From Rhodothermales bacterium (lineage in GTDB: Bacteria > Bacteroidota > Rhodothermia > Rhodothermales > Bin80), in assembly GCA_028278205.1 (NCBI GenBank), contig JANQES010000127.1, forward strand, positions 1 through 64,000: a DNA stretch of 64,000 nt, given 5' to 3'. Numbering within the stretch: the stretch's first letter is position 1; every line of letters starts with the position of its first letter. A model generated the notes under the pieces. The model saw only the letters and a program-made list of their open reading frames with translations. It was not told the DNA's origin and made no database searches. This document shows, in pieces, positions 1 to 9,293 of the stretch. The position numbers and the translations under genes are program-made.

Positions 1-539
1 CCGGCAAGCCCATCCCCGGCTACGACGCCAAAGTCGTCGATAACGACGGCAACCCCGTGCCGCCGGGCACCATCGGCCTTTTAGCCGTACGCGGCCCGAC
101 AGGATGCCGCTACCTCGACGATCCCAACCGCCAAAAATCCTACGTCCGCGACGGCTGGAACTACACGGGCGACGCCTACCTCGTCGATGACGACGGTTAC
201 TTTCATTTCCAGGCCCGCGCCGACGACATGATCATCTCGTCGGGCTACAACATTTCGGGCATCGAGGTCGAGAGCGCGTTGCTCAAGCATCCGGCGGTCA
301 AAGACTGCGGCGTCGTCGGCGCGCCTGATCCGAAGCGGGGGCACATCGTCAAAGCCTACGTCGTCTTGCGCAACCCAGACGATGCCTGCGACGAACTGGT
401 CAAAGAACTCCAGAACTTCGTCAAGGGCGAGATCGCGCCGTACAAATACCCCCGCGCTATCGCCTTCCGCGACAACCTGCCGCGCACGCAGACGGGCAAG
501 GTGCAGCGGTTTAAGCTGCGGGAGGAGGCGGCAGGTTGA
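1..539 (+). CDS. AMP-forming acyl-CoA ligase, C-terminal part (5' end outside window)
   Basis: The reading frame is open from base 3 to a TGA at 537-539, so only the last ~178 residues are present. They contain the adenylate-forming enzyme signatures: a GWNYTGD motif (ATP-binding Asp), the RADDMIISSGYNISG hinge, and PRTQTGKVQRF near the C-terminus, whose Lys is the usual catalytic lysine of the mobile domain. The protein activates a carboxylic acid as acyl-AMP and transfers it to CoA. The hinge and C-terminal lid look closest to benzoate/2-aminobenzoate-CoA ligase-type enzymes, but the substrate-binding N-domain is missing, so the substrate is not assigned. Confidence 0.85.
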   Translation, partial: GKPIPGYDAKVVDNDGNPVPPGTIGLLAVRGPTGCRYLDDPNRQKSYVRDGWNYTGDAYLVDDDGYFHFQARADDMIISSGYNISGIEVESALLKHPAVKDCGVVGAPDPKRGHIVKAYVVLRNPDDACDELVKELQNFVKGEIAPYKYPRAIAFRDNLPRTQTGKVQRFKLREEAAG

Positions 540-583
540 GAGGCTCTTCCAAAAAAGTCAGGTTGAACAGGCACCAGGCGGCC

Positions 584-934
584 TCAGCCTTCATCCTGTA
601 ACGCGCGGAGCAGATCCACAATCGCCCCGGCCTGCTCATCCAAGAGCCGGTTGGCGCTGCATACATAGTCGTTGTGCGTGCTGTCATCCCATTGGAAGGA
701 TAGGATGCGGCACGGGTCGATGCCCATCACGTTGCACATCCGGTCGAGGGAGGGCTCGACCGTTACACGGGCGAAAGCCGCGCGGACCTGGGCGAGTTCG
801 TTGTTGCTGAGCACGCGGGCGGGGAGCGCCACCGGCTCCATACACCGGCCGTCATCGATCTGGAGGTTTGTCGAACAACCAAAGCAGCCGCTGAGGAGCG
901 CAGCCGTGAAAAGAGCGAGGGTGAGTTGTCGCAT
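584..934 (-). CDS. small Cys-rich lipoprotein, unknown function
   Basis: 116 residues. The start at 934 (MRQLTLALFTAALLSGC) gives a textbook lipoprotein signal with the acylated Cys at about residue 17; further upstream starts would bury the signal inside unrelated sequence. The mature part has five or more cysteines (around 20, 31, 67, 75 and 92), which suggests disulfides in the periplasm or at the outer membrane. No family is recognised. It lies 20 bases downstream of the receiver-domain gene on the same strand, so the two could be co-transcribed. Confidence 0.6.
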   Translation of the reverse strand: MRQLTLALFTAALLSGCFGCSTNLQIDDGRCMEPVALPARVLSNNELAQVRAAFARVTVEPSLDRMCNVMGIDPCRILSFQWDDSTHNDYVCSANRLLDEQAGAIVDLLRALQDEG

Positions 935-954
935 GAGGGATACCTGAAGGGTGG

Positions 955-1344
955 TCAGGATAACGGCAACACTGCGTGGACGGCGGCGCGGGCGGTGCGG
1001 GCGTTGAAAGGCTTTTGCAAGAGCACCCCCTCCGGCACCGGCCTGGACTCGCCGGAAATAAACAGCACGGGGACGGCGGCAAAGGCGGCGTCCGCTCGGA
1101 GCGCGGCGTGGAGTTCGAGGCCGTCCATGCGCGGCATCATCACGTCGGCGATGACGAGGGCCAGCCCGTCGGGGACCGAGGCGCGGGCCACGGCCAGGGC
1201 TTCGACGCCGTCGGCGGCTTCGCAAACGCGGTGGGTGATGGGGCCAAGGCACCGGCGCAGGTAGGTACGGATGCCGGCGTCGTCATCGACGATGAGCACC
1301 AGCGGTTCCGGGGCCGGGTGTTGCCCTTCTGCCGGGTGAGTCAT
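955..1344 (-). CDS. stand-alone response-regulator receiver domain protein
   Basis: 129 residues made of one CheY-like receiver domain and no output domain. Visible landmarks are the acidic cluster DDD at 20-22, the phospho-acceptor Asp67 in IADVMMPRMDG, Ser97 at the usual Thr/Ser switch position, and Lys111 in LQKPF. Such single-domain regulators act by phospho-dependent protein-protein contacts or as phosphate relays. No histidine kinase is adjacent; the nearest is the hybrid sensor at 4056-8375. The first ~14 residues form a short Pro-rich leader. Confidence 0.85.
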   Translation of the reverse strand: MTHPAEGQHPAPEPLVLIVDDDAGIRTYLRRCLGPITHRVCEAADGVEALAVARASVPDGLALVIADVMMPRMDGLELHAALRADAAFAAVPVLFISGESRPVPEGVLLQKPFNARTARAAVHAVLPLS

Positions 1345-1463
1345 GATGAACTGCCCCTTTGGGCGGGTGAGTACTGCGTCTTAAGGACGCTTTCAACTAA
1401 GAATGTCTACCGGAAACCCCACCTTGCCTAACCGGGATCTGGCGCGGCGACGAGCCGCAACGA

Positions 1464-1507
1464 GGCAGGCGGCTTCCAGCCTGTGCGCCGGCCGGAAGCC
1501 GCCTGCC
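1464..1507. repeat. perfect 14-bp-arm hairpin downstream of the Vps62-like gene
   Basis: The arms GGCAGGCGGCTTCC (1464-1477) and GGAAGCCGCCTGCC (1494-1507) are exact reverse complements around a 16-nt loop. The hairpin lies 40 bases past the stop of the minus-strand gene ending at 1547. There is no T-tract, so it is either a factor-dependent or stabilising 3' structure or a dispersed REP-like element. Confidence 0.6.
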
Positions 1508-1546
1508 TTAGAATCTGAATGCACGGCACGGCCCTGGGGCCACCGG

Positions 1547-3469
1547 CTACCTCCCAGATTTCTTGAGCGCCCGCGCGTTTGCGCTACTTATGGTGCTGTG
1601 AGAGGCGTGTCCGATGAAAGTCCCTGGTGCGACATAGGTCTCCCCGGCGGGGGCGGTTTTCGCCCGGACGCGCCAGGCTCCGAAGTCCTCTCTTGCTCCC
1701 GAGCCTCTATCGATCCAGATCTGCTCACCGACTTCAGCCGGGACGGTCAGGTCTTCGCGCACACAACGGACCGCGTCGGTTGACGGCTTGGCACCGGAGG
1801 TGGTCACGAGACCGAGGGCCACATAATTGCCCGGGCAACTCGGCCACCAGACCGCTGCGTCGCGATCAGCTCCCGATCCGGCGTCGGTCCAGATGCGGTC
1901 GTAATCCACGGGGGCTGCTAAAGCGCCCGGCTGCTCTTCCTTGACGACCAGAACGTCAGCAGTGGGCGTGGCGTGCGAAGCATGGGCATAATGCCCCAGG
2001 ATGTGATAGCCTTGCGGCGGAATGGGTCGGAAGAAACCCACGTCGCGGTCGGCGCCGCTGCCGGCGTCATCCCATACGTTTTCGAAGTTTCGGGTATACT
2101 CGAAAGCCAGTGGTGCATCCACTGACGGCGCACCCGCTGACGGCGCATCCTTCGGTTCTTGACACGGTGTGTTGGCCATGTGCGTAGAGAAATTCGACCA
2201 GGCCTGACGCGCGGCTGCGAGGAAGCGCTGTTGCGAGGCGTCCCGCAACGCGGCCCCCAGAGAGAAAATCGCCTCCCGCCCTGTCGCGTCGTAGCTCACG
2301 TTGAGCAGTTTAAGCTCTCCGGAACCACACTCGGTGCGAAAGTACGTGGGGTTCAGGTTATAGCTTACACTCGCCTTGGGTGAAATCCGACGCAACACGG
2401 ACTCCGTGTCAAAAGTCGGATACGAGGTCACCTCGGCGGTTTTTGTGAGCGCAAAGAACGCCACGTCGCCCGGATTGATCGTGTACGTCTGGCCCGTTCG
2501 ATCCGAGAACGTCTGGCTGAGTTTTTGTTGTTGTTCATCTTGAGAGCCACTCGTTTTGGAATGCGAAACCGTGAGGGCATTCGACACGGATACTTTACTT
2601 GATAATTCCGCCCCCGGTACACTCGCTTTCGCGCTGGCCTCCATGGTAACCGTAAGCGTGTTCGATACACCCGTTGTGCTTGATTGGCTTTGCAGCGCTC
2701 TTAAGACCTCTTCCCCTGAAACCCTGGTTTCCTGGGTGCTATTCCACGGAATGGGCGAGGGTGAATGTCGAGCATCTACGATAATGTATTGGTTCGACAC
2801 GGTCACGTTTTGTGTTGAGCCGTGTGCCGGCTGGGGAACGACACCCCTTGCCGAAAAGAGAATAGGCGAGTCGTAGACCACATCATACGTTTCTCTTTCG
2901 CCGCTGAGGGCACCGGTCGCGCCAAACGGGACATTGGTAACGATGGCTGCTGCCAGGTTGTAGGGGGGTTGCTCCCACAAAACCCGGTCGCGGTTATTCC
3001 AATCATTGCGATAGCTTTTAATATGGAGCATATTAAAGCCTTCCTTTGCGTAGAAATCCACGAAATCCAGGCGGAAACGCCAGGCATCATCCCCTCCTGC
3101 ATGAAACTCGACGTCCGTAGGGATGCCGACGTCACCAATATCATCGGCTGCAATCACGAAGTATTCTGTTTTGTTGTCTCCCCAGTTATCAGCCGCATTG
3201 TCCAACGGGTATGGTCTCGACTTTCCCTTGGTCCCATGGATATAAATGGTTGGCGTATCATCGGTACCGTTCCCCAGTGTTGTTATCTGTATGCCGTAAG
3301 CAATATTGTTGCTCGGGGCCGTCTGCCAATAGGGGAGACTGGCTTGAGGGGGCGGCGTGATATTGACTTTCTTGATATTTTGGTTACTGGACTGGGCGTA
3401 CGAGGTGTTGAGCGGCACCACAAGGCAGGCCGCCAGCATAAGGCAGCAAAGGGCGGTGTGTGATCTCAT
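1547..3469 (-). CDS. secreted protein: PLAT-like, aerolysin/ETX-like and Vps62-like domains
   Basis: 640 residues from the start at 3469 (MRSHTALCCLMLAACLVV...SYAQ, a clear signal peptide); an in-frame ATG at 3514 would add 15 residues. Residues ~50-150 look like a PLAT/LH2 beta-sandwich (IYIHGTKGKS, EFHAGGDDAWR). Residues ~225-390 contain long alternating Ser/Thr strands (NTLTVTMEASAKAS, SKVSVSNALTVSHSK) followed by TYTINPGDVAFFALTKTAEV, the pattern of the pore-forming region of aerolysin/ETX-MTX2 proteins. The C-terminal ~160 residues hold three copies of a W-D-x-GSGA-x-x-D unit with GYHILGHYAHAS, typical of Vps62/DUF946. The domain calls are by eye. A secreted membrane-active protein is an inference; an adhesin or lectin-like role is the alternative. 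It stands alone and seems well preserved. Confidence 0.55.
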   Translation of the reverse strand: MRSHTALCCLMLAACLVVPLNTSYAQSSNQNIKKVNITPPPQASLPYWQTAPSNNIAYGIQITTLGNGTDDTPTIYIHGTKGKSRPYPLDNAADNWGDNKTEYFVIAADDIGDVGIPTDVEFHAGGDDAWRFRLDFVDFYAKEGFNMLHIKSYRNDWNNRDRVLWEQPPYNLAAAIVTNVPFGATGALSGERETYDVVYDSPILFSARGVVPQPAHGSTQNVTVSNQYIIVDARHSPSPIPWNSTQETRVSGEEVLRALQSQSSTTGVSNTLTVTMEASAKASVPGAELSSKVSVSNALTVSHSKTSGSQDEQQQKLSQTFSDRTGQTYTINPGDVAFFALTKTAEVTSYPTFDTESVLRRISPKASVSYNLNPTYFRTECGSGELKLLNVSYDATGREAIFSLGAALRDASQQRFLAAARQAWSNFSTHMANTPCQEPKDAPSAGAPSVDAPLAFEYTRNFENVWDDAGSGADRDVGFFRPIPPQGYHILGHYAHASHATPTADVLVVKEEQPGALAAPVDYDRIWTDAGSGADRDAAVWWPSCPGNYVALGLVTTSGAKPSTDAVRCVREDLTVPAEVGEQIWIDRGSGAREDFGAWRVRAKTAPAGETYVAPGTFIGHASHSTISSANARALKKSGR

Positions 3470-3618
3470 GCGCTTTGCAATGGCAAAGAGGAGACCTGTC
3501 GATAGATGTGTCATGGCGAATCTCGTGTTGGTTGTTAAGAGGTGGACTAAACGCTGTAGCACGAGACAGCGTCGTGCCGTTCTTAGGATAGGCTGCGGTC
3601 GCATGAAGGGGGTATCAC

Positions 3619-3693
3619 GAGCGTCCCAGGCGTTGGTCTGAGCGTCCCAGACGTTGGTCTGAGTATCCCAAACTTTGGTCTGAGCGTCCCACG
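3619..3693. repeat. 21-bp tandem repeat, about 3.5 units
   Basis: Units begin at 3619, 3640 and 3661, with a partial unit at 3682. Each reads GAGCGTCCCA followed by ggCGTTGGTCT or a variant. The third unit has diverged most. The array lies upstream of the minus-strand signal-peptide gene that starts near 3469/3514. Confidence 0.9.
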
Positions 3694-3770
3694 ACGGGGA
3701 AGAAGTGCAGTGCTTGATACAGCGTAGATACCTATAAATATATTACTTGACTGAAATAATCCTGACTGGT

Positions 3771-4046
3771 TGGTGTTCTTTGGCTTGACCCAAAGAACCA
3801 AAGGTCAAGCCTCGACCCGCTGGGCCTTGTAAAGACGTTGCATGCAACGTCTCTACGGCGCGCGGTCAACTTTGAAACTCGCTCCACTGCGTTCCGCTCA
3901 GACAGCAAATTTTCCTTCTCGCGTGCCTGCGCTCCGTTCCGAGACGGCCCACCGGCTAAGGTTGCCTTTTTCTTTTCTCCCATTCTCCCTCTCACCCTCT
4001 CACCCTCTCACCCTCTCTCCCTTTCCCCCTTTCCCCACTGGCCCTT
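3771..4046 (-). repeat. long dispersed intergenic element, copy 1 (minus orientation)
   Basis: Read on the minus strand this stretch has a purine-rich GGGAGA tract, then CTTAGCCGGTGGGCCGTCTC, a GAGCG...CAGGCACGCGA segment, AAAATTTGCTG, a palindromic centre with GAGCGAGTTTCAAA, GGCCCAGCGGGT, and a terminal TTGACC...GGTTCTTT...GGTCAA hairpin. The same order recurs at 39250-39535 in the other orientation. It fills the gap between the Vps62-like gene and the hybrid sensor gene. Apparent open frames here are translations of the repeat. Confidence 0.85.
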
Positions 4047-4055
4047 CCCCACTGG

Positions 4056-7000
4056 CTATTCCCCACTGCCCTGATCGATGTAGTTGCGAGGGCTGGTGCC
4101 AAAGTGCGCTTTGAACCGTTTGCCGAAATGCGAGACACTCTTGAACCCCACGCTGTAGGCCACTTCGCTGATGGTGCCCGCCCCCGACGCCAACCGGTGC
4201 GATGCCTCTGCCAGTCGCATCTGCCAGATCAATTCCGTCGGCGACGCCTCCAGCAGCGTCTCAAAACGACGGTAGAGCGCCGTCCGGCTTTGCCCCAGGG
4301 CTGCGGCCAATTCCTTTACGCCGAAATCCTCATCCGAAAGATGTGCCACGATCACGGCCCGGACTTCTTCGAGAAAGGCTTCATCTGCTGCCGATAGCTC
4401 CGGCGGGGCCGGGGTGAAGGTAAAGGGCGCAACGTCCTGCCCGAAACGAGCCTGCCACTGACGCCGCGAGGTGATCAGGTTATCGACGCGCACTTCGAGT
4501 TCGCGCACGCTGAACGGCTTGGTCATGTAGGCATCCGCCCCCGTCTCCAACCCTTCGATCTTGCTCTCCTGCGATGCCTTCGCTGTCAGCAAAATCACCG
4601 GGATGAAATCTAATTCGGGATGGGTCTTGATGGCCTGGCAGAGGGCAAAGCCATCCATGCGCGGCATCATCACGTCGCTGACGATGAGGTCGGGCACAGC
4701 CTCGGCGGCGAGCGCGAGGGCTTGCTGGCCGTCGGCGGCTTCGAGCACGCGGTAGTGGCGGGCGAGGTGACGGCGCACGTAGGCGCGCACCTGGGCATTG
4801 TCGTCTACGACCAGCACCGTGGTGACATCCTCCCCTTCGGGCCCTGCGACCTCCTGACCGTCTCCGCCCGGCGGCACAGCGTCTTCGGGGATGAGAATCT
4901 CGCCGGCCAGCGCGGAGAGCGATGACGGGCGCAACGCGAACGGCTTGGTGGCCGCGTCGGCGCGTTCGGTCTCGGAGAAATGCGCGTTGCCCAGGCGCAA
5001 GCGCAGCGTGAACGTCGTGCCGGTTCCGACGGTGCTTTCTACCTCAATCGATCCGTGGTGCAGCGCGACGAGTTCGTGGACCAGCGCCAGGCCGATGCCC
5101 GTGCCGGCTTGCCGGCGGGTCGAGGAGGCGTCGGCCTGGTAGAAGCGTTCGAAGAGGTGCGGCAAGTGTTCCTCGGCGATGCCGGGGCCGGTGTCGCGCA
5201 CCGTGATTACGAGCCGGCCCTCGTGCGCCGTATCGTCTTCGGTAGCCACTGCCAGCGCGATGGTCCCGGCATCGGGGGTAAACTTAAAGGCATTGCCCAG
5301 CAAATTCCCCACGACTTTTTCTATTTGATCGGCATCGAGCCAGGCCTCAATGGGCGCGTCGGGCACATCAACCTGAAAGTCGATGTCTTTGCGCGCGGCT
5401 ATCGCGGTGAAGCGTTGGGTGATGGATTGGATGAACGCCGCTGCGTCTACGGCGGCCACGCTGAGCGTCAGGCGTCCGGCCTCCAGACGGGCGATGTCGA
5501 GCAATTGATTGACGAGGTGCAGCAACTGCCGGCTGTTGTCCACGGCCAGCCCGACCTGTTGGCGGGCGTCTTCGCCGAGCGGCCCATATTCGCCATCCTG
5601 AAGATCTTCGAGCGGCCCGACGATCAGCGTGAGCGGGGTGCGGAACTCGTGCGAGATGTTGGCGAAGAAGCGACTCTTGACGGTGTCGAGTTCCTGGAGC
5701 ATCCGAGCCTGGGCTTCCGCGTTTTCGGCCTGAAGCCTCGCTTCTCGGATGCGGGCCTGGGCCTGCGCCTTCTGAAGCAGCCGCCGCCGCTGAAAACGGT
5801 CCACGGCGAAGACGCCTCCCAGGAAGAGCAGGCCGTAGAGCAGATAGGCCCACGCCGTACGCCACCACGGCGGATGGACCGTCACGCGAACCGAGGCGCC
5901 CTCCTCACTCCAGACCCCGTCGCTGTTGGCGGCTTTCACACGGAACACGAAGTCACCTGACGGCAGGTTGGTGTAGGTGGCTTCCCGAAGCTCGTCCACT
6001 TCGCGCCAGGCCTCGTCATAGCCCGCCAGCATGTACTGGTACTGGTTCTGCTCCGGGTGGCCGAAGTGCAGCCCGGTATACTCGAACGTGACGTCGTTCT
6101 GGTTATGGCGCAGCGTAAGCGTCTCGGTCCTGGCAAGCCGACGCGTGAGCAGTGAGCCCTCGCCAACGGACACCGGTTCGTTAAACAGTTTGAGGCCGGT
6201 CAGGGCGACTTGGGGCGGGTGGGGGTTGCCGTGGATCTCATCGGGGAAGAAGGCATTGAGCCCGTCCGGACCGCCGAAGAACATTTCCCCCGTGTACGGG
6301 CTTTTGTGATAGGCCCACGAGTTATAGGTTAAGCCCTGCAACCCGTCGTCGATGTTGTAGTTTTCGAATGTTTCGGTCTCGGGATCAAACCGTGAGACGC
6401 CATGGTCGGTGCTGAGCCAGACCCGCCCCTGCTCGTCACAGAGGAGGCCCTGTGCCCCGTTATCGGGCAGGTCACTGTTCTGAACGGTAAAATAGGTGAA
6501 CGTCTCCGCCCGTTTGTCGAACCGATTGAGTCCGCCGTTGTAGGCCGCCACCCAGAGCACATCAGGCTCCTGCGGGTGCCCGCAAACGCCGTAGACCGTT
6601 GCGTGAGAGAGGCTACTAGGGTTGCCCGGATCAGGGCGATAGTTGCGATACGTTTGGGTCATCGGATCGAAGCGATAAAGCCCTTCCCCGGTCGTGCCCA
6701 TCCACAGCATGCCGGCTTCGTCTTCATAGAAAGAATCGATCATCCCAAAAGCACCCTCCATAGCGAACCGCGTTAAGCGGCCGCCCTCGCGGTCATCCAT
6801 CCGGCTGAGGCCGAAGTCCGTGGTGCCAACCCACAAGCGCCCCTGTTTGTCCTCGTACAGGCTGGAGATATTGCCGGGCGGTGGGCTCTCAGGATCCGCC
6901 GGGTCGGGGTGAAAGTGCGTGAAATGCCCTGGTCGATCCGGATCCATGCGGCTGAGCGTACTACCCGCACCGGCCCACACGGTGCCCGACCGGTCCACGA

Positions 7001-8375
7001 GGATGGGAAAGGCACCGTAAAGACTGTGCGGGTCGTTGGGGTCATGGCGAAAGTGCCGGTACGTATTGGTCTGCCGGTCGATGCGGTGGAGCACCCCGCC
7101 TGCGCTGACCCACAGCGCGCGATCAGGGCCTTCATGGATACTCCAGACATAGTTGTCGATGAGACCATTCGGATCCCCCTCGCGTCCATAGATATGCTCA
7201 AATGGCTTGGACGCCCGGTCGTAGCGGTGGAGGCCGCTTCTATAGATGCCCACCCATAGGATCCCCTGCCGATCTACATACAACGCGCTGACATAGTTGC
7301 CCTTGAGGCTGTGAGGATCTAAGGGATCATGCCGGAAGGCGGTCATGCTGCCCGACTCCGGATCAAACCAGATCAGCCCTGCACTCCCGGCTCCCAGCCA
7401 AAGCCCCCCTTCGGGATCGTCAACGATGTCCAAAACGATCTCATTGACCCCTCCCCATCCCTCACGCGGGTTACGGTAGTTGGTGAAAGCCCGCCCCGGA
7501 CCTGATCCGGGATCGCCCGGCTCCGGCGGATCGAAACGGTAGAAGCCGCCCTGTTCGGTACCTACCCAGAGCCGGCCCCCGGGGTCTTCATGGATCGACC
7601 GGACCCGGTTGACCCACGTAGCGGGATCTTTGGGATCGTAGACGGCCATGGGTGGATAGGGCAGATAGCGTGTGAAGACCCCCGTCTCAGGATCAAAATG
7701 GCTCAGGCCCCAGGCGCCTACCCACAGCGTGCCGCGCTGATCGACCAGCAATGCCCTGACCGTGTTCGTCGGGCTTTCGGTGTTTGAGGCATCGGGATAG
7801 AACCGGGTGAAGGTCTCCGTTTCTCGGTCGAAGCGTTCGAGCCCTCGCTGCGTCCCGACCCAGAGCGTGCCCGCCTGGTCTTCTACGATGGCAAAAACAC
7901 TATCGCTGCTCAAACTGTTTGGGGCGTTCGGGTCATGCAGAAACCGAGTGAAGGTCTCCGTCTCGCGGTCGAAGCGGTTTAAGCCTCCGAACTCTGTGCC
8001 GACCCAGAGCACGTCCTGGCGGTCCTCATAAATCACCAGTATCCTGTTATCACTCAAACTACGAGGATCGTCGGGGTCGTACACGAAACGCTGGAAGGTA
8101 TAGCCATCATACTTGAAGAGGCCTGTTGCTTCTCCCCCTGCCCAGAGAAAGCCCTCGTGGTCCTGCAAAATGGCGAAGGTCTGATCGAGCAGATCGAAGG
8201 GCACATGGTCGAATCGGATGTGCTGCGGCGGGGCGTTGCGCTGGGGCTGCGATGATGGCTCGGGTTGGGCATAGCCTATCTCCACCCTGCCGCCCACGAC
8301 GAGCGCCGCAGCGACCAGGAGGATGAGGCGAAGAAGCCTCCCGGAGATGCTATGACGAGGGGGGCTTTGCTTCAT
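4056..8375 (-). CDS. hybrid two-component system protein (sensor, kinase, receiver, AraC output)
   Basis: 1439 residues. A signal peptide (1-37) leads into about a dozen beta-propeller repeats of the form LWVGT..GLxRFDxET (roughly 60-690), a Y_Y_Y domain (~770-832) and one transmembrane helix (~837-860). The cytoplasmic part has a HisKA domain with phospho-acceptor His909 in ANISHEFRTPL, an HATPase domain (N-box near 1022, GTGIGLALVHEL near 1090), a receiver with Asp1234 (SDVMMPRMDG) and Lys in TKPFS, and a C-terminal AraC helix-turn-helix (ISEVAYSVGFKSVSHFGKRF). In Bacteroidota these proteins sense glycan fragments in the periplasm and switch on nearby saccharide-utilisation genes. Targets here could be any of the downstream glycosidases; this is inferred from family behaviour. 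Confidence 0.95.
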   Translation of the reverse strand: MKQSPPRHSISGRLLRLILLVAAALVVGGRVEIGYAQPEPSSQPQRNAPPQHIRFDHVPFDLLDQTFAILQDHEGFLWAGGEATGLFKYDGYTFQRFVYDPDDPRSLSDNRILVIYEDRQDVLWVGTEFGGLNRFDRETETFTRFLHDPNAPNSLSSDSVFAIVEDQAGTLWVGTQRGLERFDRETETFTRFYPDASNTESPTNTVRALLVDQRGTLWVGAWGLSHFDPETGVFTRYLPYPPMAVYDPKDPATWVNRVRSIHEDPGGRLWVGTEQGGFYRFDPPEPGDPGSGPGRAFTNYRNPREGWGGVNEIVLDIVDDPEGGLWLGAGSAGLIWFDPESGSMTAFRHDPLDPHSLKGNYVSALYVDRQGILWVGIYRSGLHRYDRASKPFEHIYGREGDPNGLIDNYVWSIHEGPDRALWVSAGGVLHRIDRQTNTYRHFRHDPNDPHSLYGAFPILVDRSGTVWAGAGSTLSRMDPDRPGHFTHFHPDPADPESPPPGNISSLYEDKQGRLWVGTTDFGLSRMDDREGGRLTRFAMEGAFGMIDSFYEDEAGMLWMGTTGEGLYRFDPMTQTYRNYRPDPGNPSSLSHATVYGVCGHPQEPDVLWVAAYNGGLNRFDKRAETFTYFTVQNSDLPDNGAQGLLCDEQGRVWLSTDHGVSRFDPETETFENYNIDDGLQGLTYNSWAYHKSPYTGEMFFGGPDGLNAFFPDEIHGNPHPPQVALTGLKLFNEPVSVGEGSLLTRRLARTETLTLRHNQNDVTFEYTGLHFGHPEQNQYQYMLAGYDEAWREVDELREATYTNLPSGDFVFRVKAANSDGVWSEEGASVRVTVHPPWWRTAWAYLLYGLLFLGGVFAVDRFQRRRLLQKAQAQARIREARLQAENAEAQARMLQELDTVKSRFFANISHEFRTPLTLIVGPLEDLQDGEYGPLGEDARQQVGLAVDNSRQLLHLVNQLLDIARLEAGRLTLSVAAVDAAAFIQSITQRFTAIAARKDIDFQVDVPDAPIEAWLDADQIEKVVGNLLGNAFKFTPDAGTIALAVATEDDTAHEGRLVITVRDTGPGIAEEHLPHLFERFYQADASSTRRQAGTGIGLALVHELVALHHGSIEVESTVGTGTTFTLRLRLGNAHFSETERADAATKPFALRPSSLSALAGEILIPEDAVPPGGDGQEVAGPEGEDVTTVLVVDDNAQVRAYVRRHLARHYRVLEAADGQQALALAAEAVPDLIVSDVMMPRMDGFALCQAIKTHPELDFIPVILLTAKASQESKIEGLETGADAYMTKPFSVRELEVRVDNLITSRRQWQARFGQDVAPFTFTPAPPELSAADEAFLEEVRAVIVAHLSDEDFGVKELAAALGQSRTALYRRFETLLEASPTELIWQMRLAEASHRLASGAGTISEVAYSVGFKSVSHFGKRFKAHFGTSPRNYIDQGSGE

Positions 8376-8488
8376 GGGGGCTTGTCTCAGAAGATGGCAG
8401 CAGCGTCAACAAGGCGCTGACCAGTAGAAAAACTATTTAAGGAGTAGCTAAATTTCAATCAACTTCAAACATTCAAACACCCTAACAC

Positions 8489-8968
8489 ATGAACACCCCA
8501 ACCCCCGAAAGCCAACGCCTCGCCGCCTTCGCCCGCGCCGTGCGCGAATCGACCCTGAAGCGCTTGCGCCTGGTGCCGCCGGGGCAGGAAAACTGGCGAC
8601 TCACGCCCGGCGCCATGAGCTTCGCCGACCAGGCCCAGCACCTCATCGACACGGACGAGTGGCTCTTCAAAAAGCTGGACGTCAAGACGCTCGACCCCAT
8701 TCTCGGTGAAGCCGGGACCGTCACCATCGCCCATCGCGCCGAGTACGAGGCATTGCTCGATGCGCTGGCCCGCAGCGGCCAACGGCGTGATGCCCTCATC
8801 AAAAGCCTGACCGACGAGGACTTCGACGCGTTGATCTACGACGCGCGCTTCGACGGCGAGGTGAGCGTCTGGTGGATTATCGTGCGCGGCAACCTCGACC
8901 ACGAAATTCACCATCGCGGGCAAATCGTGGCCTTGCTGCGGGCGTTGGGGGGAGGAGACAGCAGGTAA
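8489..8968 (+). CDS. DinB-like four-helix metal-binding protein
   Basis: 159 residues. The fold is suggested by a His in QAQHLIDTDEWL (about residue 50) and the LDHEIHHRGQI motif near the C-terminus (His ~136 and ~140), which together make the three-His metal site of the DinB/YfiT superfamily. These are small cytosolic enzymes, often thiol transferases or stress-induced proteins of unknown reaction. No partner gene is adjacent. The start at 8489 follows an ACAC-rich repeat and has no strong ribosome-binding site. Confidence 0.8.
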   Translation: MNTPTPESQRLAAFARAVRESTLKRLRLVPPGQENWRLTPGAMSFADQAQHLIDTDEWLFKKLDVKTLDPILGEAGTVTIAHRAEYEALLDALARSGQRRDALIKSLTDEDFDALIYDARFDGEVSVWWIIVRGNLDHEIHHRGQIVALLRALGGGDSR

Positions 8969-9020
8969 ACCTATGGGGCATTCTTCGGATGTTTTCGCTT
9001 TGAATTGGGGATGGCGTGGG

Positions 9021-9112
9021 TCACTGGTCATTACGCTCGCCTGCGGCTCGCTGTCACTGGTCACTGGTGTTTTTGCTTTCAACCAGTGACCAGTGACCAA
9101 TGACCAGTGACA
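9021..9112. repeat. heptamer-built palindrome of the CCAGTGA family, copy 1
   Basis: Words TCACTGG/TCATTGG on the left are mirrored by CCAGTGA/CCAATGA on the right. After GGTCATTACGCTC the left arm is interrupted by a nested hairpin with CTGCG near its middle. Together with unassigned flanks it fills the 8969-9293 gap; I see no gene there. Related copies are at 34629, 42292 and 44974. Confidence 0.85.
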
Positions 9113-9293
9113 AACATCCAGCATTTTACGCCCTCAGCCGATAGTGAAAAAAAACCACCGTTTCGGCAGATACGCAACTTCAGCGAAACATTCGGGTTGA
9201 TAGGGGCACGATGAGCCTCTCCGCGTGCTGTAACGGCGGGTGGGGTCTCGCACCAAAGAGAAAGAACTTCTTCATCCAACACGAACCAGGACG

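Noticed and set aside
3732..3995. Open frames over the dispersed element, also at 39241-39498
   Set aside because: Both translate the same repeat in several frames; similarity is at the DNA level and no frame is preferentially conserved.
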